A stretch of 9,105 nt of DNA from an uncultured Eubacteriales bacterium (lineage in GTDB: Bacteria > Bacillota > Clostridia > Lachnospirales > Lachnospiraceae). The notes under the pieces were generated by a model. That model did not search any database. It was not told the DNA's origin and saw only the letters and a program-made list of their open reading frames with translations. Positions 7,230 through 9,105 of the stretch are shown in pieces. Each line of letters begins with the position of its first letter. The first letter of the stretch is position 1. The DNA lies in NCBI GenBank assembly GCA_902783795.1, contig CACZSO010000057.1, positions 1 to 9,105 of the forward strand. The letters are read 5' to 3'. The position numbers and the translations under genes were made by a program.

Positions 7230-8333
7230 TTATTCCTTTACCTGGTTTAACAGCCAGGACATGATGCCCTTCTCGTCATGATAGGTCAGCACCCAGCTCT
7301 GATGGTTCTCGCCGAACCTTCTCTCATGGGTGAGTTCATCATCGATGGCGATGTCATATTCTGCCAGTTCTTCCGGAGAATACAGGGTCAGATGGGCATT
7401 GGGATGGCCCTCATTCTGCAGCTGCATGATGGCGTCCGTAATATATTTATGACGATAGATCGTGTGGTCCACATAAGCGGTGGAGACCCACACAGGAGCC
7501 TTCATGGTGCGCAGGATATCATAAGTTTCTTTGATCATGGTGGGGCATACCGGGGCGCAGGCCGTGAACAGGCCGGCACCTACGGACATGGCACGGATGG
7601 TGCCGCAGCCGCCCATGGAAAGGCCGGTGACATAGACTCTCTTCTCATCGACTTTGCCTTCATCGATCATCCGGCGGATGATGTTGCAGACTTTAGCCAG
7701 ATAGATGCGGTTCCACTGGGTCTCATCCGCCAGGCCGTTCATGGGATCTTTGAAGGTCTGGCGTCTGATGCCGGCACCCGGGCCGCCGGGGCCGAAGGGT
7801 CTTTCGATGCACTGAGGAGCCAGGACATAGCAGTCCGGATAATTCTCGGCGAAGTTCACCGGGCCGTAGTCTGCTTTCAGCTGTTTGATATTATCTCTTC
7901 CCTCTTTCGTGCCGCCGTTTCCGCCGCCATGCAGGAACAGGATCAGAGGCCGTTTGCCGCCCATCTTAGGTGTAAAAAGGCGGTATAAAACGTCATCCTC
8001 TGCAAAGGGTTCAAATTCATCCATGGTCCGGGTCTTCACATCGGCAAAATCCTCATTGGTGAAGATCATATCGCCCACATGGAGGGTATAGGGCTGACGG
8101 GTCGAGAAAGGCACTACTTCCACACTTAAAACGCCGTCATTCAAACATACTGCCTTAACATCGCCAGGGCCTTCGCCGCGTTTTGCGCGGATGGCTTTGA
8201 CTCTGCCGGTCTCAAATAAGGGGCCTTCCATACGCACATCAGATTTCTCCGGAAGGGCGCCTTCAAAAGGAAGGTCAAAACGATAGATTTCATGGCCGGT
8301 AAGGCCGATAAATGCATAGGCTGTGTAACTCAT
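7230..8333 (-). CDS. Alpha/beta hydrolase, esterase / prolyl oligopeptidase-like, substrate unknown
   Basis: A 367-aa protein with no signal peptide or membrane segment, so probably cytoplasmic. Residues 1 to about 110 are beta-rich and resemble the Ig-like N-terminal domain of some bacterial esterases. Residues 115 to 367 form an alpha/beta hydrolase of the carboxylesterase/prolyl oligopeptidase type. LFLHGGGNGG (132-141) carries the oxyanion HGGG. GLSMGG (237-242) places the nucleophile at Ser239. His344 in ENHQSWV is the likely catalytic histidine. The acid is probably Asp289 in AYVDH, a region that departs from the usual PVW(V/I)xHGxxD pattern. A glycine-rich loop PFGPGGPGAG (179-188) may shape the active site. 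The ATG at 8333 is chosen because AGGAG lies 7 nt upstream; a GTG ten codons earlier has no good box. It is the first gene after its own promoter and lies 33 nt before relQ, so the two may share a transcript. Substrate (acylated sugar, lipid or peptide) cannot be told. Confidence 0.87.
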   Translation of the reverse strand: MSYTAYAFIGLTGHEIYRFDLPFEGALPEKSDVRMEGPLFETGRVKAIRAKRGEGPGDVKAVCLNDGVLSVEVVPFSTRQPYTLHVGDMIFTNEDFADVKTRTMDEFEPFAEDDVLYRLFTPKMGGKRPLILFLHGGGNGGTKEGRDNIKQLKADYGPVNFAENYPDCYVLAPQCIERPFGPGGPGAGIRRQTFKDPMNGLADETQWNRIYLAKVCNIIRRMIDEGKVDEKRVYVTGLSMGGCGTIRAMSVGAGLFTACAPVCPTMIKETYDILRTMKAPVWVSTAYVDHTIYRHKYITDAIMQLQNEGHPNAHLTLYSPEELAEYDIAIDDELTHERRFGENHQSWVLTYHDEKGIMSWLLNQVKE

Positions 8334-8340
8334 GATCGTT

Positions 8341-8345
8341 CTCCT
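8341..8345 (-). promoter_or_regulatory. Ribosome binding site of the hydrolase gene
   Basis: AGGAG on the minus strand, 7 nt before the ATG at 8333. It rules against the upstream GTG at 8363 as the start, since that GTG lies upstream of this box. Confidence 0.85.
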
Positions 8346-8381
8346 TTTTTCTCTGGTGATCACATTTTTTCTTCCGCCCTC

Positions 8382-8409
8382 ATTATATCAGAAACCCGGG
8401 GTTTTGCAA
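8382..8409 (-). promoter_or_regulatory. Sigma-A-type promoter with extended -10, upstream of the hydrolase
   Basis: On the minus strand there is a perfect -10 TATAAT (8387-8382), preceded by TGA to give the extended form TGnTATAAT. A partial -35, TTGCAA (8409-8404), stands 16 nt away. Transcription would start near 8375, leaving a leader of about 40 nt with AGGAG at its end. The promoter follows the gdhA terminator, so it is well placed to start the hydrolase and, by read-through across the 33-nt gap, the relQ-to-recN cluster. Confidence 0.8.
8392..8404. repeat. Palindrome inside the promoter spacer, possible operator
   Basis: AAACCC-G-GGGTTT, a perfect inverted repeat with 6-bp arms and a 1-nt centre, lying between the -35 and -10 boxes and touching the -35. 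This is where a repressor would block RNA polymerase. No regulator gene is in the window to pair with it. It could be chance. Confidence 0.4.
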
Positions 8410-8451
8410 GCAGTATTATTCCTGTGCATCTTTTGCAGCCTGCCCCGGGAT

Positions 8452-8481
8452 AAAAAGAAAAACGGGCGCCGAAGCACCCGC
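8452..8481 (-). terminator. Intrinsic terminator of gdhA
   Basis: On the minus strand, 25 nt after the gdhA stop, CGGGTGC-TTCG-GCGCCCG (8480-8463) forms a 7-bp stem with one G-U pair and the very stable C(UUCG)G tetraloop. It is followed by TTTTTCTTTTT-type U-rich sequence (8462-8452). It separates gdhA from the hydrolase promoter. Confidence 0.93.
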
Positions 8482-8505
8482 TTTCCTGATCAGTATTATA
8501 AAAAA

Positions 8506-9105
8506 TCAGAAAACACCCTGCTGCATCATGGCATCGGCCACCTTAAGGAAACCGGCAATGTTAGCGCCGGCGATCAGGTCATAGCCTAAGCCGTACTCTT
8601 CAGCTGCATCCACAGAGATCTTATGGATGTTCTTCATGATGCCTTTCAGTTTCTCATCCACTTCTTCGGCCGTCCAGGACAGACGCTCGGAGTTCTGGGA
8701 CATTTCCAGTGCGGAGACTGCCACGCCGCCGGCATTGACAGCCTTGGAAGGCGCTACGATGACACCGTTCTCTTTCAGCAGAGCCACAGCTTCATTCGTG
8801 GTGGGCATATTGGAGACTTCGATGTAATATTTCACACCGCTGTCAATGATCTGCTGTGCTTCTTTCACATCGACTTCATTCTGGGTAGCTGCCGGCATGA
8901 AGATATCTACATCCTTAACGCCCCAGATCTTCTCGCCCGGATAGAACTCGCAGCCATACTTGTCAGCATAAGCCTTGACGCCGGTATGTTTCTGTCTCAT
9001 CTCCAAAAGATAAGCGATCTTCTCATCTGTGCAGATGCCTTCGGGATCATGGACATAGCCGTCGGAACCGGAAATATAGCAGCAGACAGCCCCTAATTCG
9101 GTGGC
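8506..9105 (-). CDS. gdhA: Glutamate dehydrogenase, C-terminal part (5' end outside window)
   Basis: The last 199 residues of a hexameric glutamate dehydrogenase (family about 445-450 aa), which interconverts 2-oxoglutarate plus ammonia and glutamate in the cytoplasm. The frame is open to the right window edge, so the true start is outside; the apparent starts inside are internal codons. Visible here is the dinucleotide-binding domain: SGSDGYVHDPEG at 12-23, MPAATQNEVD at 70-79, SNMPTTNEA at 98-106, NAGGVAVSALEMSQNSERLSW at 124-144 (the family block ending in SW), and the C-terminal GANIAGFLKVADAM. These are typical of the large NADP-type bacterial enzymes; the cofactor is inferred from family similarity, since the Rossmann glycine motif is off the window. 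The gene ends with its own strong terminator and so is probably transcribed separately from the genes to its left. Confidence 0.97.
   Translation of the reverse strand, partial: ATELGAVCCYISGSDGYVHDPEGICTDEKIAYLLEMRQKHTGVKAYADKYGCEFYPGEKIWGVKDVDIFMPAATQNEVDVKEAQQIIDSGVKYYIEVSNMPTTNEAVALLKENGVIVAPSKAVNAGGVAVSALEMSQNSERLSWTAEEVDEKLKGIMKNIHKISVDAAEEYGLGYDLIAGANIAGFLKVADAMMQQGVF

Noticed and set aside
7278..7988. A 236-codon open frame on the plus strand opposite the hydrolase
   Set aside because: It is antisense to a well-supported hydrolase gene. The Gly/Ala/His/Asp-rich translation matches no family I know and looks like a reverse-strand shadow of biased codon use.
8334..8363. N-terminal extension of the hydrolase from the GTG at 8363
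   Set aside because: The ten extra residues include the AGGAG box that serves the ATG at 8333, and the GTG has no box of its own at good spacing.
8411..8499. Short direct repeat CAGTATTAT at 8411 and 8491
   Set aside because: Nine AT-rich bases repeated once over 80 nt in an intergenic region can easily arise by chance. There is no flanking structure such as a target-site duplication around an insertion.
8623..9096. Plus-strand open frame opposite gdhA
   Set aside because: It is antisense to gdhA, whose conserved blocks are intact. The translation has no domain.
1..9105. A hidden mobile, defence or CRISPR system
   Set aside because: I looked for tandem repeats, terminal inverted repeats, integrase, transposase, nuclease-effector or toxin-antitoxin motifs on both strands. 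All coding space is taken by recognisable housekeeping genes with similar base composition.

Overview
This window looks like an ordinary chromosomal segment from a Clostridia-type Firmicute, probably close to Lachnospiraceae. The evidence is the gene order around nusB-xseA-xseB-ispA-dxs-tlyA-recN, a RelQ-type small alarmone synthetase, an Asp23/YloU protein, good AGGAG ribosome binding sites and moderate GC content. The species call is inference. All eleven recognised genes lie on the minus strand, so transcription runs from high to low coordinates. There is no mobile element, CRISPR array, tRNA or rRNA that I can support.

Layout in transcription order. (1) 9105-8506: the 3' third of gdhA (glutamate dehydrogenase), followed by a strong intrinsic terminator with a UUCG tetraloop at about 8481-8452. 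(2) 8450-8334: a short intergenic region with an extended -10 promoter (TGATATAAT) whose spacer carries a perfect 6-bp-arm palindrome. (3) 8333-7230: a cytoplasmic alpha/beta hydrolase (esterase/prolyl oligopeptidase-like) of unknown substrate. (4) 7196-1: a very compact cluster of relQ, asp23-like, nusB, xseA, xseB, ispA, dxs, tlyA and recN (recN runs off the left edge). Most junctions in the cluster overlap by 1, 4 or 11 nt or abut exactly, and the largest gap after relQ is 24 nt.

The cluster joins several housekeeping functions: (p)ppGpp synthesis (relQ), transcription antitermination for rRNA operons (nusB), exonuclease VII (xseA+xseB), the MEP isoprenoid pathway and prenyl chain elongation (dxs, ispA), a 2'-O-methyltransferase of the TlyA family, and RecN-mediated double-strand break repair. 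It is a variant of the classic Bacillus arrangement yqhY-nusB-folD-xseA-xseB-ispA-dxs-yqxC-ahrC-recN. Here folD is absent between nusB and xseA, argR/ahrC (and the nadK often seen in clostridia) is absent between tlyA and recN, and relQ sits at the front.

I do not see an undescribed defence or mobile system. The points worth a second look are the relQ placement, the missing argR/nadK, the palindrome inside the hydrolase promoter, the uncharacterised hydrolase itself, and a run of genes that lack Shine-Dalgarno sequences and appear to depend on translational coupling. No stretch over 300 bases lacks a gene.
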